Assembly (NCBI GenBank): GCA_033980235.1
Contig: CM067062.1
Coordinates: 2,199,709 to 2,263,708 of the forward strand
Direction: 5' to 3'
Length of the DNA: 64,000 nt
DNA from: Diadema setosum
Lineage: Eukaryota; Echinodermata; Echinoidea; Diadematoida; Diadematidae
Below, piece by piece: positions 14,000-27,406 of the stretch. The translations under genes and the position numbers were made by a program. Every line of letters begins with the position of its first letter. Positions within the stretch are counted from its first letter, which is position 1. Below the pieces are notes generated by a model. It was not told where the DNA came from. It did no database searches and was given only the letters and a program-made list of their open reading frames with translations.

Positions 14000-14262
14000 T
14001 GAAGGAAGGAAGGAAGGAAGGAAGAAAGGAAGGAATGAGTGAGTAAATGAATGAATGAATGAATGAATGAATGAATGAATGAATGAATGAATGAATGAAT
14101 GAATGAATGAATGCATGAATGAATGAATGAATGCATGGAGGGAATGACTGAGTGAGTAAATGAATGAATGAATGAATAAATGAAAGAATGGATGAATGAA
14201 TGAAAGAATGAATGAATGAATGAATGAATGCATGAATGAATGAATGAATAAATGAATGAATA
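14000..14262. repeat. (GAAG)n(GAAT)n microsatellite, about 260 bp
   Basis: A GGAA/GAAG block is followed by a long GAAT/GAATGAAT array with GCAT, GAGT and AAAT variants. It generates three overlapping Phe-Ile-His-Ser repeat ORFs on the minus strand, which are not genes. Confidence 0.95.
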
Positions 14263-15203
14263 ACACTGCGATTCTTTGACTCTCTCCTGCATGCAAAGTG
14301 AAAATGGCTTTCAAGGCACGACAATGGCGCTGCAAATTCCGATTTATTCATCAATGATTCATGAAGTCTTTCATCCTTTACACCGTCCCTTTGCTGACGG
14401 GAAGGTTTGAGTGCTGGAGTTGATAGAGATCAAGTAGATCTTAGAAGTACTGCGGGAGAATCTAAAAGAGCTTTACGTGATGTCTAAGATAACGCACGAC
14501 TGCATTAAATCTACAGAAGAGCTTCTCTTAAGTAGATGGATGGTTTGACAATACTCTAGTTGAGCCGTCCATCTCAAATGCGCGTCTTTGAATAGCATCT
14601 TGCCTGCGTATCATCATGTTGACGCAATGTGGGGTGTAATTGCGTTATTTCTGTGTTTGAAGGTCCATTTAGCAGGGTGGAAGGCAACCTTGAGATATTC
14701 AAAATCAATTAGGCTAACGATAATTGAATTCAAATGCAATTTAGACGCACCGATAATTAGATTTCGCCAGTCTCTATGTAGCCCTGACAGCCGTGTAAGA
14801 CGCATGACATGGTGTTGCAGAAGCTCGGCGGGAGCTCTGGAATGTAAAGGAAACAAGTTTTAAGAATCTTCTCCTCACGTAAATTATGGAGAACCATGTA
14901 GCTTCACTGTGTATGCCTCAGATACAATTCCGTGACAACTTTTGCGCTTGTGCATTGGAGACGCCTTTTTTCACGGAATTTGGAGAATTTTGAAGTATTA
15001 TACAACATACAATAAAAGAGCAATTCTAAGTGCTTGACGTCATTGAAATTGCTGTCTTAAGCCACATGCTGCTAAGTCATTTCCAATGTACGTAACTACG
15101 GGTCTTTTTTATTGTTAAAGGTGGTTGGTATGTGTAGGTAGGAGTATCGTCTGTGAGGAAAAGTGAGCGATATGAGCAGTGCTGAAGCCTGAGAGACGAT
15201 CCG

Positions 15204-15350
15204 ATTCAATTCAATTCAATTCAATTCAATTCAATTCAATTCAATTCAATTCAATTCAATTCAATTCAATTCAATTCAATTCAATTCAATTCAATTCAAT
15301 TCAATTCAATTCAATTCAATTCAATTCCATTCCATTCCATTCAATTCAAT
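15204..15350. repeat. (TTCAA)n pentanucleotide array
   Basis: About 29 near-perfect TTCAA units include a cluster of TTCCA variants near 15325-15340. The reverse complement of the same unit forms the array at 45737-45956. Confidence 0.95.
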
Positions 15351-15667
15351 TTTTCTTCATTTTTCGTCAGAAACATGCATATCTCTTTCTTTTGTAACAG
15401 AAAATAGGGTAAACAAGTTGATATAAAATGTACAGAGTATAGAACAATAGTGAAACTTTATAGTAATTATACATTGTAATAGATACTGAACTGATCAAAT
15501 TCAAGTATATAGGCCTACTTGGTAAACAATATGCAATGTGCGAAAAAGAAATGGAGGGACCTACTGAAAACACATCGGTTGTAGACCGTGGGCTCCTCTG
15601 GGAAAGAAGATAAATAGAAAATAGGTTGAAAGAAAGAAATTAAAAACGCTAAAAAGACAGAGTAACA

Positions 15668-15668
<1 letters not shown>

Positions 15669-15725
<57 letters not shown>

Positions 15726-15729
15726 CACA
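15669..15729. repeat. (AC)n microsatellite
   Basis: About 30 AC units with a single G interruption. Confidence 0.95.
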
Positions 15730-18700
15730 ATCAATCAATCAAACAACAAGAAGATTACATGAACGACTAGAGAAGAGACTGACATGATAAGACAAATGAG
15801 ACAACATAGAACAGACAACACTATCTAACAGAAACAATTACAATGAATTCTTTCATTGTATCTGATGCTCATAAAAGCAATATGAGCTTTCTGAGTGTAT
15901 ACAAAGCACCAAGTATGACATTGTAATGACATGCATTTATAAATGACTCGCCGGCACCCATCTCCTGACACCGTGTCTCAGTACCCATTGATCACCATTG
16001 AACACAGGGCGCAGGGTCTAACACGAAATGGAACGTCAGATTGGTTTTAATGATAACTCGGTAGCCCCCGTCAGAGTTAATGTGTTTGCTGCCTTAGCCT
16101 CCATCGTGCGCGGAATGACAGGGGGACATGATTTATATGTCTATAGCGAATATTCCCTGTAGAGATCAGTGGAAAGTAGGGATGACGTTAAATTGGCAAC
16201 ACATTACGAATGTCACTTGAATGTTGTCTACGTGCACATTCTTACGGACTAATACGGGGTGTACAATGTAGATTCTCCTTCGAATTTCTTTAAAGAAATC
16301 ACACAATTTATTGAAACTGGCAGAAGATTTAATGTTCATGACGGCTTCACTAGGCCCCTCGGTAGGACCTTCATCCATGGAGGCTCGGCCATGTCAGATA
16401 GTATCATATACCTTCTCCTTAACTACTGAGAAGAATCACGAAGTAACTGGCTTTAGTGCGAAATCATGTTGGCTTGGACATGTACGTGAAACCCCGAAAG
16501 ATAGAAAGTTTGCAATCCGCGCAAGGATCAGGTCCTGGCATGGTTGTTCTGCATAAGTGCTCTCACCAAATCACCAAATACTTGTTTCGTTTTGACATTT
16601 ACTTTTGAATACAGTCAAAATAAAATCTTTTGAGTGAATATAAAACAAGTTATCACAGGGGTCAAAGGTCAAGCGCAAGGTAGTAATCATGACAACGGGG
16701 TCGCACTATAGAATTTTCCTGTTGTGAATGTTATCTTTTTTTTAAATAATGGCTTGGGAATACTTGTCTGATATTACGGTAGCAAGCGTTTTAATTGGCA
16801 ACTTGTGTTTCTGCTAAAGTTAGAGTCAGCCTACAGTGATTAGTCAATCTTGACACTGTAAGCAGGGTTTCCAGTTAGATTTCTTAGCTATCTTAGCTAT
16901 CTACTATTTAGAGGAGATGGGGTGGGGGGTGAAAGATATCAATGAGTAAGGGCTAGACCGAGTGTTCATAAATCAGCATGTAAGATTTATTCTCCGCTCC
17001 CACTATGCAGTAATAGATAGAACGAATAGAGTCGTTTTGAGGCCAGCCATAACACTTACCGATGTGACAAAGCTCTTGCGAGACTACTTCCAAACATTTT
17101 TTTTTTTTCAAAAGGGATAGAAATCCTCTTCGCCGCCATTTTGACTGTGTAGCTTTCTAAGACCATATCTGTCTCTCAGAACGAGAGAGAAAACAAGAAA
17201 GAATAATCCGTATTGCGACATCTGACTTCGCGCCCGGCCGATATGCAGCCAACCCTCGTCCCAAGCCCCAGTGGTGATGCGAACTTGTGGGATGTATATT
17301 GCCCGGGGCAGAATTATCAGATTAATTTTGGACCAGTGCAATATCTTATATTCGGGTAATTCGGAAATGCAATTTAATTTACATTTGATTGAACGATATT
17401 GGGTTGAGATAGACGACTGGCCTCAAGAGGACCAGCCGGCTGGCTACAGCCGAAAAGTCATTTCGAACGAAGAGAGAGAGTAAGATTGCTAAAAGATGTA
17501 TGCCAAGTTCATGTACATAATATTGATAAATGGAAGATCTCGCAATAACATACTCGGTATTCGATATTGTTTCATGGTCTCTTTGATAACCATAAAAGTT
17601 GTAGTTTATGGTTTACGTGCCCACTGATGATTGTTTTAGAAGATTTTTCGAAAATTTCCCCACTCCCTGGAGAGCGTATGAGCCTTCATTGATATTGAAA
17701 TATATTATAAAGGCGTGATTAGGGCAATCTACGCGTAAAGTACAATAATGCACTGTAGTAATGTGTACATTGGGCTGGAGCGAATCTTTTGCCATGGGCA
17801 ATTAAGCGTTACAGCCGCTTTGATATGATTACCAAGTGTTTGGGGATTTTTTCCAGATTTTCTAATGCATCTCTTTTCTTCTTATTTTGCTTACTTTCTC
17901 TTTGTTCTCTCCTCCAGGAAAGCGCATTTCGTGTAAAAGACACACAAATAAATGTGATAGTTTCCTTAAAGACAGCTACCAAATTAGATGCTTTTATCTA
18001 AAATAACCGACAAGATTTTGTGTAATGGCAGCAAGCTTGTCTTTGTACTCATTATCGAGTTTCCTACAAAGTCTTCAGCTCGACGTGTTTTGGTGTCACA
18101 TGCAATGAACACGCAAAGCCTGACGTATTAAGATGTGCAGAAACCGTACCTTGAAAGCGCTCTTAGTTTGAAAGACGAGCAATAAAAAGATCAGTAATCA
18201 GTATAAGAGAGATGAGTGTATTGTGAGTTCTGGTTCTGCGATGACGCTGACTCATTATACATTACTTGTATTCATTGATGGGATATTGATTGGTGAACGT
18301 GCATTACTTTCTACTTTCATCAAAAAGCCATTCTGCACTGCGACGACTATAACACAACTTCTGCTGTAATTTCGTCTGAAGACATTGTTACATTTGTCCC
18401 TACTTTTTCTCTCTGTTTTTTCAAGACACAATTTCATAGCTCACAAGTTTAGAGACAAGAATTAAAACATCACTCGCTTTAACTTTTCTCGTGTTCATTC
18501 CAAAGGCAAACAATCTAAGATTGAATTGGTACCCTGGTCTGACAGATGTATTAATCTATCAAATATTTGGATATCGATCCATCTAAGTCTTATGCATTTT
18601 GTCTCTTTGAAATCGAATGAAGTGCCTGACCAACTGAGGAAAAAGAAAAGTCATTTGTACCCATTTGTATATCAGGAGCTTACTCCGAACTGACATATTA

Positions 18701-19425
18701 AAATGGCTGCCTTTGACAGGGAGTTATGCATTATAGGATACTTTGCGCCCTGTAAGTACCCTTATTTTTTTTTTTTTTTTTTTTGCTTCCCGAAGTTACT
18801 GCTAGACTCGTCCGGTATCAATACAATCTTTAGATTTATAGTAAAGAGTGATTTGATTCACTTCAAATGTTTCCTGACACAAAAAAATTTAGTTTCATGT
18901 ATGCAGTCATCTGGTGCAGATTAGCGCATACGATACTTGCTACATTTGCCACGGATCAGAACGATCAGAACTTTATTACGTTCAGGGCTCACCCACCTAT
19001 CTCTTGCCAAGAGCGAAAAGTGAATATTATATCATGACCTCACTGACCTATGACCTTGCCTCTCTCTGATTTTTGTTCTTTGTTGGAGCCCAGAATTTAC
19101 CTTCCGAAATACGCGATACGCTTAACGAACAGACTAGACAGTGTAGACATGGGTCTATGCTGTCGAGACAGAGAGGAAAACTAATGGTAATTTCATGATA
19201 ACAAACTGACGGACAGGCATTCAAAATGATAGTCTTTTTTTTCCCCCTTTAATATCGATCACTTTCTCTAACCACCTGCTTTAATGCTGTGAATTCGTCT
19301 GCTCCTTTTCATGGACGAGGGCTTTATGAATGTAACGCAACCTGTGCATAGCACTCGTTGTATTGACAACGTGAAGATCTTTGCAATTTCCACGCCACTA
19401 CGGGTTACTCTGCACATCAACCAGC
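15730..19425. other. No gene supported
   Basis: There are scattered short frames and a 20-base T run at about 18763-18784. The frame at 18703 (MAAFDRELCIIGYFAP) stops at a GTAAGT donor-like site, but nothing links it to a gene. Confidence 0.5.
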
Positions 19426-19426
19426 T

Positions 19427-19542
19427 GTTTTGTTTTGTTTTGTTTTGTTTTGTTTTGTTTTTGTTTTTTTTTTTTTTTTTTTTGCATGACGCATCTTTGC
19501 GTTAGCATCGGGCGATATTCGATGTTGGGGGGGGGGGGGGGG
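19427..19542. repeat. (TTTTG)n, poly-T and poly-G tracts
   Basis: Five TTTTG units pass into a T run of about 20. A 16-base G run lies at 19527-19542. Confidence 0.9.
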
Positions 19543-22500
19543 AAATCAGTGCCCAACATCCGCCAACGCCTGCAATCGATCAGAATTCACCAGACACAAG
19601 GCACAGACGACACTGTACCCATCAATGATCGACTTTACGGTGTTATGAGCTATTGATTCTGTGTGAATGGAGAGATCGGCTTACATTACTTATTGTACAT
19701 ACACGGTCAGGCACCTGCGATGTATAGTTAATGCGAAGTTAACCCTCATTAATGGCGTTGACTGCTAGATTGTACGAAGCAAAGTTTTAGTGCTACATCG
19801 ATTTTTGTCTCGCTTGTCTGAGATTTTGCAAACTGCTTGAGTAGTATATTAAAGTCATTATTTGACTTATATGTAGGCCTAATCATTACATCACTGTTTA
19901 TTCTTCCTGCGTAGTGATTGATGTAAAGATTAGTCTTGATCAATCGTTTCAAACCTGCTTTCATGTTGGGTTTCGTAGAGATGTTCGTTTCTCCTTTTTG
20001 GGTTTTTTTTTTTCTCATTCTTTTTTCACTTTCTGCGGCGACTCATCATACATACCTTACCATGATCGAAATAGAGATCAGTCTTAAAAAGATACTGGAT
20101 ACGTTTGGCGTGTTTTCTGAAAACTTGTCACCTTACCTTACCTCAGCAACGTTGAAGTACGATGAAGCGCCCTCCCTCCCCCCCCCCCCCCCCCCACAAG
20201 CATGTTCGCCGCGATACGAATCGGTTGGCACGGCATTATACGAACCGTGTAGATTCGGTTATCCGAGCTGCCGATCACACTGATTTATCTCGTCTTCACG
20301 GTTCGCCTAAGAGGGCTCACTTTCGCTCCTAATGGGTAAGGTTATCTGCGTAGCCACGAGGAAGGCGCGCTCGGTTTCGGGCTTGGGAGAAAAGGACTGT
20401 TTGTCAGAATGGTAACGTAAGAAGCACGCGAGAGGAGTTGGTAGATACTTCGGTGAGCGTGTTTCTGCTAGATCGAGGAATGATATCCGCTCGAAAATAC
20501 TCGGCAATCATGTTGTTGTAAGACCACGATTGTACCTGGTTTCCGAAAACATGTCTCGAAGTTATCTAAGCAACAATGCATATTTTACCGAGATAATGTT
20601 GCGCTGTAATTAATGCCGTAATGGGTAATGAAGCCATGATTTTGTGCTCACGGTGATCACCCTTTATACCACAGACCTTTCTTAAAAACAAAAGGCAGGT
20701 TTTGTAGCTTCTCGTATTATGATTAAATCTGTATTAAGTGCACCTTCTCTCTGAAAAAGAAAAAAAAAAAAAGAAGAAAGAGAAGAAGGAGAAGAAGAAG
20801 AAGAAGAAGAAGAAGAAAAGAAGAAAATGACCTTCTGGATTCAATAAGCAGCTAATTGCTCTTAGAGACGATGACATTCCTGTTATTCTAAAACTTTCAC
20901 ATCAGGATTACCCCCTGCGTGTTAACAACTCTTTGCAAGGCTTTGAACTTCCAATATAGTTTGCGACCTTGGGTTAAATGACAATAAGTGCGTGAATCAT
21001 AAAGACAGGAGTGCCGGGTGCTTTCAAAGACGGTTTTTGTGAGGGGGGTAAACACATCAAAATCTCCACCATCCCTTTTTGCTTCGGCCATCCACTTCAG
21101 TGCACGACGTCATTTTCTCAAATAGAACGTGAAGCCCCGAGTTGAGAAGTCAAACATGGAAACGTTAGAGCGCCCGCTACTATCGAATTAGTGTGTCAAC
21201 ATGGCTTGGCCAGAAACATTGTCGAATGCAAACTTGAGAGGAAAGGCAGAAAAAAAAAAAGTATGGCGCAAAAAGCATGGTCCATTGAAGGAACGGGGAA
21301 AAACGAAAAGTGCAGAAAACCCCCGAAGAGTATTCCTTACTCAGGAGGGCATCTTCTTTATGTACATGCCAAGGTTGAAATATGAATGATATTTTTCTAT
21401 TTCTTTTCCCATGTGCCCAATAGAAATGTACCAGAGAGCATTCCCTGTTTCTTATTTTCCAATATCATCTGTTCTTGTTTTACGCAATCACTCGTGAGGT
21501 AAATATTAAGCGATGAATTGCTCCAAACTGAGACTCTTGTTCAGAGGCGTATTGTTGGCGATCCAAGATTAAAGATTCGAGGTCTTAATCTCCCGATGCA
21601 GCCTAAACAAACCATTAGTTAAAAAGAAGAAGAAGAAGATTTAACATTTCACCTGGCAAATGTGGTGTTTTCCTGGTCTTTCTATGGACATGACGGAGGA
21701 AGAATCCTATAGCAATAAGGAAAATCATTTACACAAAGGACTTTTTTGGGTGAAAATTGGACAAAGGGACAATAGGGGAAAAGTGGGTAAAAAAATGACC
21801 CTCCATAATACCCTTCTCATATTTCATTGATGGGACGCCATGGTAGTATGTGCGACAACATGATATCATGTGTTTTGAATGAAATGTATGATCATCTTTC
21901 ATATTTCCTAAGTAACCATGCATGTACCATGGGCGTCTTTCACAACATTGTGTGCCGAAAGACTTCATTCATGGGGTCGTGATAAACCTGCAACATTGCT
22001 TCAATACCATCACCATGTTTGAGGCGGGTTTTATGTGCTTTTATGTTCGGTTGCATTATGAAAATAAGAATAAATAGAAAGACACTAGCAAGCATTTGTA
22101 CTCTAATTTGTTTTAACAATAAAACACTTATACTAACTATCAAATTAACGTCAGCTAAATAAAACAATATTAGAGTTTTTTTCGCGTGTGTATCTCCCTC
22201 TTCAAAAATCAGATTTTTCGCACGAGGAACTCTACGGGGGGAGACAATGAAAACTGACTTCTACTCCTGTGGTCTTAAATGAAGCAAATGTATTTTCGTA
22301 GTGCTGCACCATCCACTGACTGAGCTTTTTCACTTCACTTTGCTACACGGTGAACGAAATCTATCCCAATCCATAGTACTTTGCCATCGCCGAGGAGAAA
22401 CAGACATTTTGTTTCTCTCCTTTTTTTTCTGTCATCGTGAAATACACTTTTCACAGAGTAACTCTACCTCAAACCTTCACCAGATTACGAACCGGGCTTC

Positions 22501-23238
22501 CAATCACATACCTGAAAGGTCCTAGACAACATCACGGGTAAGAGAATATGTTCTCCCAAATATGCGTTATTCTCCAGAGAGAATACAGGCACATTATCTA
22601 CTGAAGCTAGAGTTTAACTAGAAGTTTTCTTGAGGAGTAGTGTTCGGTCGATCTCAAAGGGGGAAAAACTCTTTTTGGCGGCTCTAAATGCGGTGGTCTT
22701 AATGTCACTGGCCAAGCAGAAAAGTCTAAAAAGGTCAGGAAGATGCCTTACATCGTCTCGAATGTCATAAACACCGATTCTTTTGGGGTGAAACCCAACA
22801 CTAGACGACAAATCTCGGCAGAGCAGCGGAAGTTGGAGAAGAGGAGCTCTTCCGATCAAGAATGTTTTTCAATAAGTCACGAGAAAATGGTGACTGGAAG
22901 CAGACAGAGAATTTGACTCCCTGCACAGACAAAAAGAAGAAAAGAAAAGAAAGATGATTCTTGATGACGGTAACATGCGCCATATTAACATCACGCATTC
23001 ATACATGTACATCCATAAATACATACATACATCATACATGCGTTATGCATACATCGTACATATACTTATATCATGATAGTAGTACATGGCAGAACTTATT
23101 ATCAAGTGTATTGGGGCAAATATGGGCGAATACTCTATAAAAAAAAAGTATCAAAGAATTCGGATTCGCATGCAAGCCCGTGTGAATCGCTAGTTTTGCC
23201 AGTTCAAGCCACCACTATTACTGTAATGCTACTACTTC
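19543..23238. other. No gene supported
   Basis: Contains a C-run at about 20178-20196 and a GAA/AAG tract at about 20758-20830. The open frames are short and lack motifs. Confidence 0.5.
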
Positions 23239-23491
<253 letters not shown>

Positions 23492-24073
23492 AGTACTTCT
23501 ACTTTTACCACTACACTTGTGCTCCTAAACAACTCGCCGTTACCATTCGGATAATTGAAATAATGTAATGCTGTTGTCGCAGATACATTGTGAAAGACGA
23601 AGATCTTGAAAAGTAAAAGATACGTCCTAAAGATGTTTGTGGATAACGAAACAAAATCTGGTTTTGGAAGATGAACGGAATCGATATGTAAAGATGCTAT
23701 CCGTCTCTTTTCATTATCTCATTTCTACATCCTGTACCTCGCCGTTCAGTCGTGGGATCCATTGACCTACATAGCGGTAAATATTCCTGACAAAAAGGCT
23801 GTGAATGAGATTTGTCACATCATGATCCCCCAGTCCTGTTTACCCTCAATCCATGTCCCTCTTATCCTCTCAGTAAAAGGAAGGAGTAACTGGAGCGTGT
23901 AGTGATGAGTTTGTTTCTCTTCGAGGTTAATGATGATAATGATGCTACACATCGAGGACAGTCCTCCATTACCCATTACTTACCATCCTCCTTTTTTTCT
24001 TTTTTTTTTTTGGTTGTCCAATTGACCAATCTCAGTCGCAGCCTCTATCTGTGTGTCCCCCGCCCCATCTCTC

Positions 24074-24106
<33 letters not shown>

Positions 24107-25978
24107 TCTTAATCTATCTTATCAATACATATGTGTCTGATATGTGTGCGCCTCTGCTATGTGATGTAAGCATATCATATGCACACAAATATACACACAC
24201 GCATACACACATAATAATCTTTTAGCAACTTTTTGAATAATATGTGTCATGATCTTATTTTGGGAGCCGGACACCTTTCATTTTTCTCTTTTTTTTTAAC
24301 AAACAAATGGTGCTATATAAACGATGTTCATCTTCATCATCATCATCATCGTCGCGCATTATCATCATCATCAATATCATTACATACGTTAATTTGATAT
24401 ATTTATACATGGATGTATGGGTGTTTGTATTTTAAAAAGACATCATTATCATCCTTTTATTTTATCTCTGCCTTCTTTTCTATCTCTTTCTGTCTCTCTG
24501 TAATTGTCAACCCGCTTCACATTACCCTTAGTAGCTTTTCTCTTCTCCATCCCCCCTCTCTCTCACACACACTTTGTCTTTATCTCTTCTTGTTATTGGT
24601 CTTCTCTTTCTCTTTCTGTCTTCCTCTCTTTTTTTTTTCTCTCACTAGTTTTCTATCTCTATATTTCTCACATCTCTTTTTTTTTATCACTAAGGAGGGG
24701 GACCCTTCAGAAAAGCAAGAGACAACAATTACACTTGGCGATTTGCGGGTCTCCTCTACCCGGGTGGCCCTGGGCTATTCCTCCTCTAAACATTCGGCTC
24801 TCGAGAGTGAGATCTCGGCCCCTGTAACCAGCTACTCGTCCCTGGGCAGGGGACGCGTCTCCTTCTCTGCAGGCTCGACGTAGTCTGTGAATTCAGACTG
24901 TGATTCATCTCCTCATTGTCCCCCACATGTCCTTGACATCTATCGCCTGTTCGATAACCATGTGTTATGAAATGGCAAGCATACCTTTCCTTTTTATATA
25001 GTCTGTGTTTCTTTGATGTACGCCATATTCTACGTCAGACCCTACTTGCCCTATTGTAGTCGATGATCACACCGTGCCACAGGTGTACTGGTGTGTGATA
25101 GCATGAAAAACAAAAGAACCTGAAAGGAATATCGCACAGGCAAAATTCTCAGCTTGTCATTGGTAAAATTCCAATCAAAGACCTTGATAAACTGAAGGCT
25201 ACTATCACAGATAGATACTTCTTTGGGCTAATGTAGGAGTGAGGGAGAGGTTGACTTCCCGCATGCTGTGGTTGAACTTTAAAGTCTAACATGGCGGCTG
25301 GAACGCTGTTTCGGAGCGACGACACCACACGCAGGCAAAGTGTCAACTTCTGAATGTTCATGCATTCTTGTTTTTTCAGGCACGGCAAGATAAAAAGCAA
25401 CCCAAAAGGTTATGTTATACTAGTAGGAAGTGGCTACATAATCTTTTTGAGAGCACCTTAATGGTTTGTTGTTTCGTTTCTGATGCTTTTTATCGGGATG
25501 GGGATGGTTTGATGGACCACCTTCATTATTGGTGAGGTATAGAATCTGTCTAAGGGTGTCACAAGTGTCTCATTGGATCGTGCACCAGGTGCGAAGTGAT
25601 GATTACCGTGGGGGAGGGCTGGGGGAGAGATGGCGAGGAGGCGAGCGGGAGTATGCTGAGGATCAAAGCAGCTGTGACAGCAGACGACACGAACATAGTA
25701 CATGCGTGGAATATGCATTTCGCCGCCGTGTCCTCACATTAAAGGTAGAAGCACTTTCTGTATCATTATCATTTAGACGGCCATGTTGCAAATCAATTTG
25801 TGAGCTGAGGGTGACACTGGAATTATGCTGAGGGTGGGATCGACTGAGTGTTGGGCGCTGTTAGATTTTCTTCTCTCATTATCATTAATGTGTAGTTATA
25901 TTGATTAAAAAAGAATGTTTTTGTCAAAGTGACAAATACCATAATGTGGTGAAAAATATCATGTTTACATATCTAACC
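23492..25978. other. No gene supported; pyrimidine-rich tracts
   Basis: CT-rich tracts occur at 24064-24110 and 24440-24680, and ATC repeats at 24325-24375. The ORFs in the CT tracts are Ser/Leu/Phe-rich artefacts. Confidence 0.5.
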
Positions 25979-26110
25979 TTCATACATACATACATACATG
26001 CATACATACATACATACATTCATACATACATACATACATACATTCATGCATAGGTACATCTATACATACACGCACATACACGCACATACACGCACACACA
26101 CACGCATGTA
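25979..26110. repeat. (CATA)n and (CGCACATA)n tetranucleotide array
   Basis: Perfect CATA blocks are separated by CATT and CATG variants. They are followed by three CGCACATA units near 26070-26095. Confidence 0.9.
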
Positions 26111-26939
26111 TACATACGCATACATAACATGTCGCTGCTGTGGCCCACCGCTGTGTGAGATGCCATCGTCTTCACATAAAAGTATGGCTGCCCCAAAACA
26201 AAGTGATCTGACAGACGGGATATTTCTTCATCATTCCGACGAGGGGAATGGCATCATTCCTCATGCTTACATGTTATGCTTAATGCACAGAAGCTGCAAT
26301 GTTCGTGCTCGAAGTTCAGCAAGAGAAACACAGTAGAGAGAGGAAAAAATCGAGCCTACGTCAAACGATGAGAGCTCAAGATGTGACGTTGGCTTGCATC
26401 AAAGCTTGCCTTACTAACATGACTGATGTGGTAAGAGTCGCGAAACTCAAGCGATATTTCAGATTAATCATTTGTTCATTTGAAGTTCATTTGAAGCCAT
26501 CTCAGAAGGGCAAAAATAGAGAAACTATCTCCATCTTTACATGTGCTCTAATCTACTCTCTTCACTGAAGATGATGCTATCTTCACAAGTTTCAAAGGTC
26601 ATTGTTTTATGCTAGTTATAAGCCATGTTCCTGGAATGCTCTTTATCCCCGATGGGAAGTCATGGCCTTTGGGGGAAACTTTCTGGCAAAGTTGTCTGGT
26701 GCATTTTGATGCGATGCAAACGAGTAAATGGTTTCCTGTAATTCCACACTATAAGCAATGAAAGGAAAAGACAATAACCCTAAAATGCGTCTAGACGCCT
26801 GGCTGTAACTTGCCATGCTTCTTCATCAGCATTCAATCTATTCCTCCAAACTTGAGCTATTATTATGTTGGCCATCAGCCCACGTAGGCGTAACAATGTG
26901 CCACGGTTCAAACGTGAGACCATGTTCAATCAGCGCACT

Positions 26940-27115
26940 GGGCGCGTGCCCCTTTATTTTTTTTTTTAAACAAATGAAATAAAACGAAAAAAAAAAAGGA
27001 AAGGGGCACGTGCCCCCCTCCTTATTTTCTTATTTTTCAAAGAAGCCATCTTTGTCAGCGTATCCCCCCCCCATCCCCAAACCTTTACGGAATTCCTGGA
27101 TCCGCCCCTGAGGAG
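26940..27115. repeat. GC-ended dispersed element with poly-T/A and poly-C core
   Basis: On the minus strand this begins CAGGGGCGGATCCAGGAATT, a terminus I associate with a dispersed repeat common in animal genomes. The other half has GGGGCACGTGCCCC and GGGCGCGTGCCCC patches separated by T and A runs. The family was not identified. Confidence 0.5.
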
Positions 27116-27257
27116 ATTAGGTACTTCCTATTCGTTGGCAGGTAGTTTCCAGACCTCTTTGTGCCAGCCAGCAAAGAATGCATTCCAGAGAATGTCTCAA
27201 GTAAAGCACAATAAGGGTTGAAAGTGTGATGGGCGCTGCCTCTAAAACTTTGCTCCA

Positions 27258-27406
27258 GGGCCCCGCTTTATAAAACCCGTTATCAATAACAAGTTACGAT
27301 AGCTGTTATAAGCTACTGAAGTCCTTGCATCTTATTGGCTGAGAGCAAATTTGTCATAGAAATGTGGCAGTTGTTACTGATGACAAGTATCATGAAACGG
27401 GACCTA
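27258..27406. mobile_element. Short inverted-repeat element (MITE-like), 149 bp
   Basis: The left end GGGCCCCGCTTTATAAAACC and, from the other strand, the right end AGGTCCCGTTTCATGATACT form imperfect inverted termini of about 30 bp, ending in ATCAATAAC and ATCAGTAAC. There is no coding capacity. The class is unknown. Confidence 0.6.

Noticed and set aside
13781..14354. Long minus-strand ORFs rich in Phe-Ile-His-Ser
   Set aside because: They are translations of the GAAT microsatellite in three frames.
18703..18751. First exon of the receptor gene (MAAFDRELCIIGYFAP followed by GTAAGT)
   Set aside because: The phase would fit, but the peptide is not a signal sequence and the site is more than 23 kb away with no other support.
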